Counted from the first letter of the stretch, positions 8,565 through 17,130 are shown. The stretch is DNA of 64,000 nucleotides from Caenibius sp. WL (GCF_019803445.1 NZ_CP081844.1:1438501-1502500); one strand, 5' to 3'. Notes: generated by a model not told the origin, from the sequence alone. Numbers and translations are program-made.

Positions 8565-9002
8565 ATGGAACAGGAGCTGGCCGAACTGCTCGCCATCCGG
8601 GCCATCGAACAGAATATCATCCGCTTCGCGCGGGCGATGGACGACCGCGATTGGGAGACCAACCGTGCTATCATGGCGGAGGATGTGGTGGCGGATATGG
8701 GCAGGGGGCGGCTTGAAGGGCCGCAGGCGGTGATCGACCTGATGCGCCTCTATCTCGACCGGTGCGCCGTGACCCAGCATCTGATCGGCAATATCGTGGT
8801 CAAGGTCTCCGGCAAAAGCGCCACCAGCCGCGCCTATGTGCGCGATATCCATCTGGCGGCGGAAGGTGGAGAGGAGACTTTCTACACTCTGGGCGATTAT
8901 CACGACCGCTGGGAATGGCGCGACGGGGCATGGCTGATGATCGAACGGATCAAGCACAACCGTGCCAATGTCGGTTCGATAAGCCGCATTTTCGGTCTCT
9001 GA
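8565..9002 (+). CDS. SnoaL/NTF2-like protein, limonene-hydroxylase/dehydratase type
   Basis: A 145-residue SnoaL_4-type protein: ELLAIRAIEQNIIRFARAMDDRDWE at the N-terminus is the typical helix, with the DDRDW motif supplying acidic residues found in scytalone dehydratase-like enzymes. Later strands carry QHLIGNIVVKV and YHDRWEWRDGAWLMIERIKHNR. It follows the related gene at 8122 and precedes the sulfatase promoter. Likely a small hydratase or isomerase of the catabolic region; substrate unknown. Confidence 0.75.
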   Translation: MEQELAELLAIRAIEQNIIRFARAMDDRDWETNRAIMAEDVVADMGRGRLEGPQAVIDLMRLYLDRCAVTQHLIGNIVVKVSGKSATSRAYVRDIHLAAEGGEETFYTLGDYHDRWEWRDGAWLMIERIKHNRANVGSISRIFGL

Positions 9003-9044
9003 CACCGCTCATCCGCGCTGCATGCCGAAAGCGTGCGATGCGGG

Positions 9045-9073
9045 TTGTCTAGTACGAGACTATGCAGTACTAA
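9045..9073 (+). promoter_or_regulatory. Promoter overlapped by a palindrome, sulfatase operon
   Basis: A plausible -35 TTGTCT (9045-9050) and -10 TACTAA (9068-9073) are separated by exactly 17 bases. The perfect inverted repeat TAGTAC-N11-GTACTA (9050-9072) covers the space between and overlaps both boxes. This is the arrangement expected of a TetR-type operator. The only regulator gene in the operon downstream is the TetR fusion at 11557, so self-contained repression is the natural inference. Confidence 0.5.
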
Positions 9074-9158
9074 ACCGGTATCGATCCGGTGGGCAATGGC
9101 GCGCGCCGGTCTGGTTTGGATGCGGGAAAGTCCCGTTGTATGGAGAGGGGCATTGGAT

Positions 9159-11528
9159 ATGCGGCGTTTCGTCATGGGTGATTTGCGCAGGGTTCTGACT
9201 GTGTCGGTGGGGGCGGTGGCCGTTTCCATGGGTGTTCAGGCCGCGGCCCAGCAGGCGCCCACCGGGCCTGCCTTGCCGCATGCGGAACAGCCTTTCGCGG
9301 GGAAGATCGGCAAGAGCTATCGTGATTCGACACCCGCTTTCCCGCAACAGCCCACGGCGCCCAAGGGCGCGCCGAATATCCTGCTGGTGATGACGGACGA
9401 TGTCGGCCTGGGTGCGGCCAGCACGTTCGGCGGCCCGATTCCGACACCCAATCTCGACCGGCTGGCGGCGCGCGGGCTGATCTACAACCGCTTCCACACC
9501 ACGGCGATGTGTTCGCCCACCCGCGCTTCGCTTCTGACCGGGCGCAATCATCACGCGGTGGGCAACGGCATCGTCGCCAATCTCACCACCGGCTTTCCCG
9601 GCTACAACAACCTCCTGCCCAAAAGCGCGGCGACCGTGGCGGAAGTCCTGCGCCAGAACGGCTACAACACCGCGATGTTCGGCAAGCACCACAATGCGCC
9701 GGAAGATCACGTATCGGCACAGGGACCGTTCGATCTCTGGCCCACGGGGCTGGGCTTCGAATACTTCTACGGCTTCATGGCGGCGGAAACCAACCAGTTC
9801 ACCCCCGCGCTCTATCGCGGTGTCACGCCGATCCCGACTTTGAAGGATGGCGAAGTGCTCGATCATGCGCTCGCCACGGAAACGATCAACTGGATTCACA
9901 ACCAGCGGGCCGTCGATCCGGACAAGCCGTTCTTCGCCTATATCGCCACCGGTTCGGCGCATGCGCCGTTGCAGGCCCCGGCGGACTGGATCGCGCGTTT
10001 CCGGGGCAAGTTCGATGCGGGCTGGGACAAGGTCCGCGATGAAACCGTGGCGCGGCAGAAGCGCAGCGGCATGGTGCCGAAATCGGCCGCAGTCACGCCG
10101 CGTCCCGATGGTATCCCTTCGTGGGCGAACATGACGGACGCGCAAAAGCGCATCTCCGCGCGCATGATGGAAGTCTATGCCGGGATGCTGGCCTATCAGG
10201 ACAACCAGTTCGGCCGGGTTCTCGACGAACTGGATCGCATGGGCGAAGCGGACAACACGCTGATCGTGTTCATCGAAGGGGACAACGGCGCCGCGGCGGA
10301 AGGCGGTGTGCTGGGCAGCATGAACCCGATGTCCAATTTCGCCAACGGGACGCAGGAAGACGAAGCGCAACTGCTGGCCGATCTCGACAAGTTCGGCGGC
10401 CCGGATACGGTGGGCAACTACGGCTACGGCTGGGTATGGGCGATGAGCGCGCCCAACCCCTATGTAAAGCAATATGCATCGCATCTTGGCGGGGTGCGCA
10501 ACGGCATGGTGATCTCGTGGCCGAACCGCATCAAGGACAGCGGGATACGCAGCCAGTTCGCGCATGTCACCGATATCGTGCCGACGCTGCTGGAGGCGGT
10601 GGGGATCGAAGCGCCGTCCTCGGTCAACGGCGTGGCACAGCAGCCGATCGACGGTGTCAGCCTGACGTACAGCTTCGCCGATCCGCGCGCGCCCGAACGG
10701 CACCGGACGCAATATTTCGAAATGATGGGCAATCGCGGCATCTATCACGATGGCTGGTGGGCGGGCACCACGCCCAAGCGCATTCCCTGGAGTTCCAGCC
10801 CCTATTCCGCCGGCGATCCGGCCGATTACAAGTGGGAACTCTATGATCTGACGAAGGACCCGGCGCAGTCGCGCGATCTGGCGGCGAAGAACCCCGCCAA
10901 GCTGGCCGAAATGCAGGAAATCTTCGATCGCGAAGCCAAGCGCAACAATGTCTATCCGCTGGATGACCGGATGGATCTGTCGCGTTTCGCCGCCGCCGGC
11001 GCGGCACAACGCCCGCCGCGGGACCGGTACACCTATTGGGGTTCGGGTATTTCCATTCCGTTCCTGCGCGCCGCGCCGCTGCTGGCGCGCTCGTTCACGA
11101 TCGAAGCGGATGTCGAAGTGCCCACCGGCGACGCCAGCGGCACGCTGGTGGCAATGGGCAGCAAGTTCGGCGGATGGAGCTTCCATCTCGCGGGCGGGCG
11201 CCCGGTGGCCTACATGGCGGCGAGCCAGTTGCCGGGGGATCAGTCGTCAGTGGCGGCGCAGACCCCGCTGGCGCCGGGCAAAACCCGCCTGGTTTATGAA
11301 TTCCGCTATGACGGCGGGCGCAATGCGGGCGGCGAAATCATCATTCGTGCCAACGGACAGGAAATCGGGCGCGGGCGTATTGCGCGCACGATTTCGAAGC
11401 CGCCGGAAATGACCGATACGTTCGATATCGGGTTCGACGCCGATACGCCGGTTATCGAAGGGGCCGCCGGGCAACCCTTCAACGGCCGGATCGACAAGGT
11501 GGTGGTGATTCCCGCAAAACCGCAATAG
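9159..11528 (+). CDS. exported arylsulfatase (type I, formylglycine-dependent)
   Basis: A 789-residue sulfatase that hydrolyses sulfate esters. ATG 9159 follows GGAGAGGGG with good spacing and gives a signal peptide ending near AAAQQAP. Metal ligands D80-D81 sit in VMTDDVG. The nucleophile motif CSPTR with C118 matches C-x-P-x-R, the site that is oxidised to formylglycine, followed by LLTGR. A second metal pair is in EGDNGAAAEGG. About 170 extra C-terminal residues resemble a beta-sandwich. The formylglycine-generating enzyme is two genes downstream, so maturation is encoded in the same operon. Substrate is inferred only from the neighbouring ring-degradation genes. Confidence 0.9.
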   Translation: MRRFVMGDLRRVLTVSVGAVAVSMGVQAAAQQAPTGPALPHAEQPFAGKIGKSYRDSTPAFPQQPTAPKGAPNILLVMTDDVGLGAASTFGGPIPTPNLDRLAARGLIYNRFHTTAMCSPTRASLLTGRNHHAVGNGIVANLTTGFPGYNNLLPKSAATVAEVLRQNGYNTAMFGKHHNAPEDHVSAQGPFDLWPTGLGFEYFYGFMAAETNQFTPALYRGVTPIPTLKDGEVLDHALATETINWIHNQRAVDPDKPFFAYIATGSAHAPLQAPADWIARFRGKFDAGWDKVRDETVARQKRSGMVPKSAAVTPRPDGIPSWANMTDAQKRISARMMEVYAGMLAYQDNQFGRVLDELDRMGEADNTLIVFIEGDNGAAAEGGVLGSMNPMSNFANGTQEDEAQLLADLDKFGGPDTVGNYGYGWVWAMSAPNPYVKQYASHLGGVRNGMVISWPNRIKDSGIRSQFAHVTDIVPTLLEAVGIEAPSSVNGVAQQPIDGVSLTYSFADPRAPERHRTQYFEMMGNRGIYHDGWWAGTTPKRIPWSSSPYSAGDPADYKWELYDLTKDPAQSRDLAAKNPAKLAEMQEIFDREAKRNNVYPLDDRMDLSRFAAAGAAQRPPRDRYTYWGSGISIPFLRAAPLLARSFTIEADVEVPTGDASGTLVAMGSKFGGWSFHLAGGRPVAYMAASQLPGDQSSVAAQTPLAPGKTRLVYEFRYDGGRNAGGEIIIRANGQEIGRGRIARTISKPPEMTDTFDIGFDADTPVIEGAAGQPFNGRIDKVVVIPAKPQ

Positions 11529-11556
11529 GGGGCGATCAGGAACAGGGGGCGATGCC

Positions 11557-12846
11557 GTGAGGGGACTTGCGGAATCGGCCTCTCCATCAGGGAAAGTCAG
11601 GCGCGAGTTCATGCAAAAGGGTGTCGATCGCCGCGAACGGATCATGCGGGCGGCGGGCACGCATTTCCTGAAGGACGGGTTCGAGCGGACGAGCATGGAC
11701 CGCATCGCCGCCAGCGCGAGAGTGAGCAAGCAGGCGATCTACGAGCATTTCCGCGACAAGGAGGATCTGTTCGATCAGGTTGTCCGGGCGGACCTCGCAC
11801 CTGTCTCCGTGCGCGAACTGAACGACAGAGGCGATCTGTTTTCCACCGCTGTTGCGGCGGCCGAAACGCTGTTCGAGGCCTTTGCGCGGCCGCGCAATTT
11901 CGGCCTGTTTCGCGCCAATATCGTGGCAACGCGGCGCTTCCCGCAACTGGCGGCCGATCTGCACGATTTTCGCCGCAGCCAGAGCCGTGCTTTCGGCCTC
12001 TATCTCGAACAGCAGGCGCAAGCCGGACTGATCGCCCCGATCGAAGGCAATCCGGTCGATCTCGGGACAAGACTGGGCGGAATGGCCGTGGAGGGCGCGC
12101 GCTATTTCCTCGGTTACAAGCCGCCCGCGCAGGCCGTGCGTCAGCTCCAGGCGCGGCTTGCGGCCGAAGTCTATTGCTTTGGCGTGGGCAAGGCGGTGGT
12201 GCCCGCCGGGCTCGACCCGCAGCCCGCCTATGCGCCGGTATTGCCCGAGCCGCCCGCCACGGTGCAGATGCGGATGAGCGCCGAACGCTTCGCCGCACTG
12301 TGCGATGCGGCGGCAGACGAATTTCTCGCCCAAGGGTTCGAAGGGGCGAGCCTCGATGCCATTGCGGCGGCCACCGGCGTCGGTCGGGCGACGATCTATC
12401 GCCGCTTCGGTGGCAAAGCGGGGCTTTTCGCGCATGTGATGGAGCGTGAAATCGCCGCACAATGGCAGGATATCGCCGAGCCCGAAGGCGATACGCCGCT
12501 CATGCGGATGGAGCGGCTGTGCCGGATCGTGCTCGATCTCCATCTCTCGCCGCGCTCGCTCGCGCTCTATTATCTGCTGGTGCAGGAAAGCGACCAATTC
12601 CCTGAACTGGCCCGCCGTTTCTACGATATGCAGATCGACCGGGTTGCGCGTCCGTTGCAGCGGATCACCGCATCGGCCGGAATGGCGCCGATGGCCCCGG
12701 CATTGCTGCGGATGTTTCATGCGCTGGCGGTTTTCGGCGTGCGATATGTGGTTTCGCTGCGCGCGGTGGACGATGCCGAACGCGCGCTGGTTTCGCGGCA
12801 GGCCGCGGCGATTTTCTGGCAGGGAATTTCCGGCCCTAGGACATAG
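11557..12846 (+). CDS. tandem TetR regulator (two fused TetR units)
   Basis: The 429-residue protein holds two complete TetR-like units. The first helix-turn-helix is TSMDRIAASARVSKQAIYEHF near residues 45-70; the second is ASLDAIAAATGVGRATIYRRF near residues 265-285, each followed by its own ligand-binding-like helical domain. A normal TetR is about 200 residues. GTG 11557 has an AGGGGG site upstream; ATG 11611 is a possible alternative that leaves both domains intact. Placed between sulfatase and its maturase, it probably represses the promoter at 9045-9073, perhaps as a single chain carrying both DNA-binding heads. Confidence 0.85.
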   Translation: MRGLAESASPSGKVRREFMQKGVDRRERIMRAAGTHFLKDGFERTSMDRIAASARVSKQAIYEHFRDKEDLFDQVVRADLAPVSVRELNDRGDLFSTAVAAAETLFEAFARPRNFGLFRANIVATRRFPQLAADLHDFRRSQSRAFGLYLEQQAQAGLIAPIEGNPVDLGTRLGGMAVEGARYFLGYKPPAQAVRQLQARLAAEVYCFGVGKAVVPAGLDPQPAYAPVLPEPPATVQMRMSAERFAALCDAAADEFLAQGFEGASLDAIAAATGVGRATIYRRFGGKAGLFAHVMEREIAAQWQDIAEPEGDTPLMRMERLCRIVLDLHLSPRSLALYYLLVQESDQFPELARRFYDMQIDRVARPLQRITASAGMAPMAPALLRMFHALAVFGVRYVVSLRAVDDAERALVSRQAAAIFWQGISGPRT

Positions 12847-12924
12847 GATAGGGCCGGCATGCAAATGCCTCTTGTGCATCGCACCGGCCTGTGATGTTCA
12901 GGTGGCGGAAAAAAGGATAGGGCG

Positions 12925-13872
12925 TTGGAAACGAAAACGGATCTCAAAGGCATGAAGAAGATTGCCGGCGGCACCTTCACGATGGGATCGGAACGCTTCT
13001 ATCCCGAGGAGGCACCGCTGCGGCAGGTGCGCGTCGATACGTTCTGGATCGATGAAACCCCTGTCACCAATCGCGAATTCGCCCGCTTCGTCGAAGCCAC
13101 CGGCTACAGGACCTTTGCCGAGACCGCGCCCGATCCGGCAGACTATCCGGGGATGGACCCGGCGCTGGCCACGGCGGGATCGTTGGTGTTCTTCCGCACG
13201 GCGACCCCGGTCGATACCAACGACTTCTCCCAATGGTGGCGGTTCGTGCCGGGGGCCGACTGGCGCCATCCCACCGGGCCCGATAGCTCGCTCGACGGGT
13301 TGGAAGATCACCCCGTGGTTCACATCGTCCACGAAGATGCGCAGGCCTATGCCGAATGGATGGGCAAGGCGCTGCCGACGGAAGCGGAATTCGAATTTGC
13401 CGCCCGGGGCGGGCTCGAAGGGGCGGACTACGCCTGGGGCGATGAACTGGCGCCCGGCGGGGCGATGCTGGCCAATTACTGGCAGGGCATGTTCCCGTTC
13501 GCCAACCAGATGCTCGATGGGTGGGAACGCACATCGCCCGTGCGGACGTATCCCGCCAACGGCTATGGCCTCTACGACATGATCGGCAACGTCTGGGAAT
13601 GGACCGACGACTGGTACGGCCTGCCGCAGGTGGAAAAGAAGGCCAAGGGTGCCTGCTGCGTAGCGTCCAACCCGCGCGGGGGCCGCAAGCAGACAAGCAC
13701 CGATCCCTGCACCCCTGCGGTGCCAATCCCGCGCAAGGTGCTCAAAGGCGGGTCGCACTTGTGCGCCCCGAACTATTGCCAGCGTTACCGCCCCGCCGCG
13801 CGCCACCCGCAGCCGCTCGATACGTCGACCAGCCATGTCGGTTTCCGCTGCATCGTGCGCGATCCGGATTGA
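12925..13872 (+). CDS. formylglycine-generating enzyme (sulfatase maturase, SUMF1 family)
   Basis: A 315-residue FGE-sulfatase domain protein that oxidises the sulfatase active-site cysteine to C-alpha-formylglycine. It begins IAGGTFTMGSE and carries IDETPVTNREFARFV, PTEAEFEFAARGG and GNVWEWTDDWYG. The catalytic cysteine pair is present as C280 and C285 in GGSHLCAPNYCQRYR, the same five-residue spacing as in human FGE, so the protein should be active rather than a structural homologue. TTG 12925 is favoured because AAGGA lies seven bases ahead; ATG 12952 is crowded. The operon supplies substrate and enzyme together. Confidence 0.9.
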   Translation: METKTDLKGMKKIAGGTFTMGSERFYPEEAPLRQVRVDTFWIDETPVTNREFARFVEATGYRTFAETAPDPADYPGMDPALATAGSLVFFRTATPVDTNDFSQWWRFVPGADWRHPTGPDSSLDGLEDHPVVHIVHEDAQAYAEWMGKALPTEAEFEFAARGGLEGADYAWGDELAPGGAMLANYWQGMFPFANQMLDGWERTSPVRTYPANGYGLYDMIGNVWEWTDDWYGLPQVEKKAKGACCVASNPRGGRKQTSTDPCTPAVPIPRKVLKGGSHLCAPNYCQRYRPAARHPQPLDTSTSHVGFRCIVRDPD

Positions 13873-13891
13873 GCGAGGCGGGCAGGGGGCC

Positions 13892-14722
13892 ATGGCAAAG
13901 AAGACCCGGGGCAAGGGAGCGCAGGCTGCCGACGATCCGCTCCATCGCATGGCGGCGGAAACGCCCCAGGCGATCCGCGCGCCGGCCAAGCGCTGGGCGA
14001 TGCTGGAACCTGTGCGTTTCGCATGGGAACTGGGTGGGCTGGCGCTGAGCAGCCCGTTGCTCGCCACCGCGCCGCGTGGCGATGGCCATCCGGTGCTGGT
14101 GTTGCCCGGCTTTGCGGCAAACGATTGCGGCACGCTGCTGCTGCGCCAGTATCTCGCCCTGATCGGTTATAAGGTGTTCCCGTGGAACCTGGGCTGGAAT
14201 CTCGATCAGCACAGTGCGGGCAAGCATGGCGAATTCGTCGCCCGGCGGATCGAGGAGATCGCGGGCAAGGCAGGGCGCAAAGTCAGCCTTGTGGGGTGGA
14301 GCCTTGGCGGGGTCATCGCGCGTGAAGCGGCCAGGCGCGATCCGTCCCGGCTGCGCCAAGTTATCACGCTGGGCAGCCCGTTCGCGGGCAACCCCAAGGC
14401 GACCAGCCTGCCGGTCCTTTACGAAGTGATCACCGGCAACCGCATGGCCAGCCCGGAAAACCTGCGCCGCTATGCCGAGGGGCATCGCCCGCTTTCCGTG
14501 CCTTCGAGCGCACTGTTCAGCAAGAGCGACGGCGCGGTGGCATGGCAGAACTGCGTGAGCGAGACCGACGGCATCACCGAAAATATCGAAGTCGTCTCCA
14601 GCCACAGCGGTTTCGCCGCCAATCCGGCGGTGTTCTATGCCGTGGCCGACCGGCTGGCCCAGCACGAAGGGCAATGGCGAAAATTCACCGCCACGGGCCC
14701 TTACGCAGCCTTCTTCCGCTGA
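13892..14722 (+). CDS. lipase-like alpha/beta hydrolase
   Basis: A 276-residue alpha/beta hydrolase of the PGAP1/lipase-like type. VLPGFAANDCGTLLLRQYL forms the oxyanion region, GWSLGG is the nucleophile elbow, and TLGSPFAGNP follows. The catalytic histidine is probably in SSHSGFAANP. No signal peptide is seen; the N-terminus is lysine- and alanine-rich. ATG 13892 follows GCAGGGGG. It starts 20 bases after the maturase stop and ends the sulfatase operon, so it may act on an ester of the same substrate. Confidence 0.75.
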   Translation: MAKKTRGKGAQAADDPLHRMAAETPQAIRAPAKRWAMLEPVRFAWELGGLALSSPLLATAPRGDGHPVLVLPGFAANDCGTLLLRQYLALIGYKVFPWNLGWNLDQHSAGKHGEFVARRIEEIAGKAGRKVSLVGWSLGGVIAREAARRDPSRLRQVITLGSPFAGNPKATSLPVLYEVITGNRMASPENLRRYAEGHRPLSVPSSALFSKSDGAVAWQNCVSETDGITENIEVVSSHSGFAANPAVFYAVADRLAQHEGQWRKFTATGPYAAFFR

Positions 14723-14751
14723 TCTCTACCCGCCCGCAAAGGCGCGCGAAA

Positions 14752-14765
14752 TTGATCCGTCTCAA
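14752..14765 (+). promoter_or_regulatory. FNR/FixK-type box upstream of hemN
   Basis: TTGATCCGTCTCAA differs from the FNR/FixK consensus TTGAT-N4-ATCAA at one base of the second half-site. It lies 35 bases before ATG 14801 of hemN, an oxygen-independent heme enzyme often controlled by FNR-type regulators in alphaproteobacteria. If the protein activates from -41.5, the transcript would begin near the start codon itself, implying a very short or absent leader. Confidence 0.6.
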
Positions 14766-14800
14766 TGTCGGCGGGGGCGGCGCGTGCTCTACCGGGCCGC

Positions 14801-16114
14801 ATGTGGCCTTATCTTCCTGTTCTGCTCGACCGGCCGGTGCCGCGCTACACCAGCTTCCCGACCGCGGCCGAATTTGCCGACGATATCGGGCCCGCCGATC
14901 ATATCGCGGCGCTGAGAGCGGTTTCGGGCGATGTCTCGCTCTATATCCATATCCCGTTCTGTGAAGCGATTTGCTGGTATTGCGCGTGCAACACCGGCGC
15001 GGCGAACCGGCGGCAGCGGCTGGCCAGCTATCTCGATGCGCTGCGCCGGGAAATCCGGCTGGTGGCGCGCAATCTGGCGCCCGAGGTGCGCGTGCGCCGG
15101 ATCGCGTTCGGCGGGGGCAGCCCCAACGCCATCGCGCCGGTCGATTTCGTCCGTCTGTTCGACGAACTGGTGCTGCGTTTCCCTCTGGTTGAGCCGGTTG
15201 TTTCGATCGAGCTCGATCCTCGCTCGCTGGTGGAGGAATGGGAACCGGTCGTGCGGGGTATCGGGGCCACTCATGCCAGTATGGGGGTGCAGACTTTCGC
15301 ACCGCACTTGCAGGCGGCTATCGGGCGGGAACAGCCCATGCAGATGATCGCGCGCAGCACCGCCATCCTGCGGCAGGCGGGGATCACATCGCTCAATTTC
15401 GATCTGATGTATGGCCTGCCGGGGCAGAAAGATGTCGATCTGGCCGAAACACTGGCGCAGGCGGCGGCGATGGGGGCGGACCGGATTGCGCTGTTCGGCT
15501 ATGCCCATGTGCCGCACCTGATCGCGCGCCAGCGGCGGATCGATGCCACGGCGCTGCCGGACAAGGCGGCACGTTTCGCCATGGCGCAGGACGGCTATCG
15601 CCAACTGGTGGAGGCCGGGTATCGCCCCGTGGGCTTTGACCATTTCGCCTTGCCCGGCGATCCGCTGGCACAGGCGGCCGTGGGTGGGCGGCTGCACCGC
15701 AATTTCCAGGGCTTCACCGATGATGCCGCGCCGGTGCTGATCGGTCTCGGGGCCTCCGCGATCAGCCAGTTTCCCGGCCTGCTGGTGCAGAACGAGAAGA
15801 ACAGCGGCCGCTATCGCATGATGATCTCACAGGAAGGGCTGCCCTCGGCGCTGGGTATCCGCCGCACGGCGGACGACCGCCGCCGGGGTACGGTTATCGA
15901 GGGGCTGCTATGCCATGGGCGGGCGGGGGTTCCCCCCGCGCTGGCTCACCAAGCCGCGCCGGGGCTGGCCCCCTATTGCGATGCGGGGCTGTGCGCCTTT
16001 GCCGATGGCGAACTGGTGATCGCACCGGGCGGTCTGCCCTATGCCCGGTCGATCGCGGCGCAGTTCGATCCCTATCGCCAGCAATCCCCGCGCCAGTTCA
16101 GTTCGGCGATCTGA
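14801..16114 (+). CDS. hemN: oxygen-independent coproporphyrinogen III oxidase
   Basis: Radical-SAM enzyme making protoporphyrinogen IX in heme synthesis when oxygen is scarce. The 437-residue protein starts with RPVPRYTSFPTA, the HemN N-terminal signature, and has the cluster motif C54-x3-C58-x2-C61-x-C63 in PFCEAICWYCACN. GGGSPNA and FDLMYGLPGQ are also conserved. ATG 14801 is preferred to ATG 14765, which lies inside the FNR-type box. The presence of the fourth cysteine and the tripping N-terminus separate true HemN from HemW-like proteins. Confidence 0.9.
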   Translation: MWPYLPVLLDRPVPRYTSFPTAAEFADDIGPADHIAALRAVSGDVSLYIHIPFCEAICWYCACNTGAANRRQRLASYLDALRREIRLVARNLAPEVRVRRIAFGGGSPNAIAPVDFVRLFDELVLRFPLVEPVVSIELDPRSLVEEWEPVVRGIGATHASMGVQTFAPHLQAAIGREQPMQMIARSTAILRQAGITSLNFDLMYGLPGQKDVDLAETLAQAAAMGADRIALFGYAHVPHLIARQRRIDATALPDKAARFAMAQDGYRQLVEAGYRPVGFDHFALPGDPLAQAAVGGRLHRNFQGFTDDAAPVLIGLGASAISQFPGLLVQNEKNSGRYRMMISQEGLPSALGIRRTADDRRRGTVIEGLLCHGRAGVPPALAHQAAPGLAPYCDAGLCAFADGELVIAPGGLPYARSIAAQFDPYRQQSPRQFSSAI

Positions 16115-16117
16115 CAG

Positions 16118-16516
16118 TTACATCGGACCGATGCCGAAAGCGGCGCGTTCCTTGTTGATGTGGCTGCGGCAGACTTCGCCCATCTTGATGATGTAGATCG
16201 CCGTGGGCGCATAGCCCGCCAGATTCTTGTCCGCGTAGGCCTGCGTGATCCGGTCGGCCAGCAGCGCGGAATTGGTCTGCAAGGCCACCAGGCATTCGGT
16301 CCGCCCCTTCTTGGCCAGCGCGTTGACCAGGGTATCGTCGACGAAGACATAATTGAGGCTGTCGTTGAGACCCTGGACATAAGCGGCCTTGGCTTCCGCC
16401 GTCAGCGCCATCCAGCCCTTGCTGTCGTTGACATAGCCTGCGGCCTGCGTGGGCGCGGCCAGCGTGGCGCCAAAGGCCCATGCGGCGATCGTCAAGGAAA
16501 TGCGTGAATGGCTCAT
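16118..16516 (-). CDS. small exported protein of unknown function
   Basis: A 132-residue protein with a clear signal peptide (cleavage near PTQAAG, residue 26) and a mature part of about 106 residues with two cysteines (in TECL and EVCRSH) that could form a disulfide. I do not recognise the family with confidence; the general layout recalls Rap1a/Tai-like periplasmic proteins. It is convergent with hemN, ends three bases from it, and its promoter would lie in the AT-rich region shared with the adhesin. Confidence 0.65.
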   Translation of the reverse strand: MSHSRISLTIAAWAFGATLAAPTQAAGYVNDSKGWMALTAEAKAAYVQGLNDSLNYVFVDDTLVNALAKKGRTECLVALQTNSALLADRITQAYADKNLAGYAPTAIYIIKMGEVCRSHINKERAAFGIGPM

Positions 16517-17130
16517 GATTTGCCTTCCCGGATTAAAGAGCGCTCAGCGGTGTTTCCCCCGATTATCAAGAAAAAGAGCCCGTTACCAGTGATCCCATAC
16601 ATGATGATCGCAATAATATTTCTTTTCCATTGCGGAATTGTGCGCAGGGGTGCGGTGGGAGACGGGGAGAATTCCCCCTGATCGCATAGAGAATGTATTT
16701 GTTGTTTATATTCTACAAATCCGGAAGGGAGTATACAGAATTCTTGCAGAAACCACGCAAATCCGCGTAAAAATATGGTTGTGAAATATTTAATTGCGGT
16801 GGCATTATAAATTTAAATTTCAAGGATTGATGGGTTTTTGGATTCTAAGGTTGACTCTGGCTCACCTATACTGAAGAAATACAAGCATAAGACCGGGGTG
16901 ATTCCGGAAAGGCGTTAAACGCTTGAATCGGTTTTGAACCGCAGCCTGTAATCGTGGCTGTTCTGTGTCTTGGGGGATTTGAGGGGTGGGGCAATCGCTA
17001 CCTTTTACCTTGTGTCATTCGCCACGCGCGGTTCGTGCGTGGCCCAAATCCGCTCATCCCGAAGTCATGATTTACGGTCGCGCAAAGAAAATAGCCGCTT
17101 TCCTTGGACTTTATTGATCGGAGAATTGAC
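16517..17130. promoter_or_regulatory. Long AT-rich regulatory region before the adhesin
   Basis: This 614-base gap holds no convincing gene. About 16540-16890 is far richer in A and T than the rest of the window, with runs such as AATATTTCTTTT and AAATTTAAATTT. TTGACT (16851) and TATACT (16867) look promoter-like but are only 10 bases apart, so they do not make a normal pair. Two palindromes lie closer to the gene: GCGTTAAACGC (16912-16922) and CGGTTTTGAACCG (16929-16941). The region separates the divergent small exported protein from the adhesin and is a likely target for a nucleoid or MucR-type regulator. Confidence 0.5.

Noticed and set aside
16851-16872. TTGACT and TATACT as a standard promoter
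   Set aside because: The spacing is only 10 bases, so they cannot be used together by the housekeeping sigma factor.
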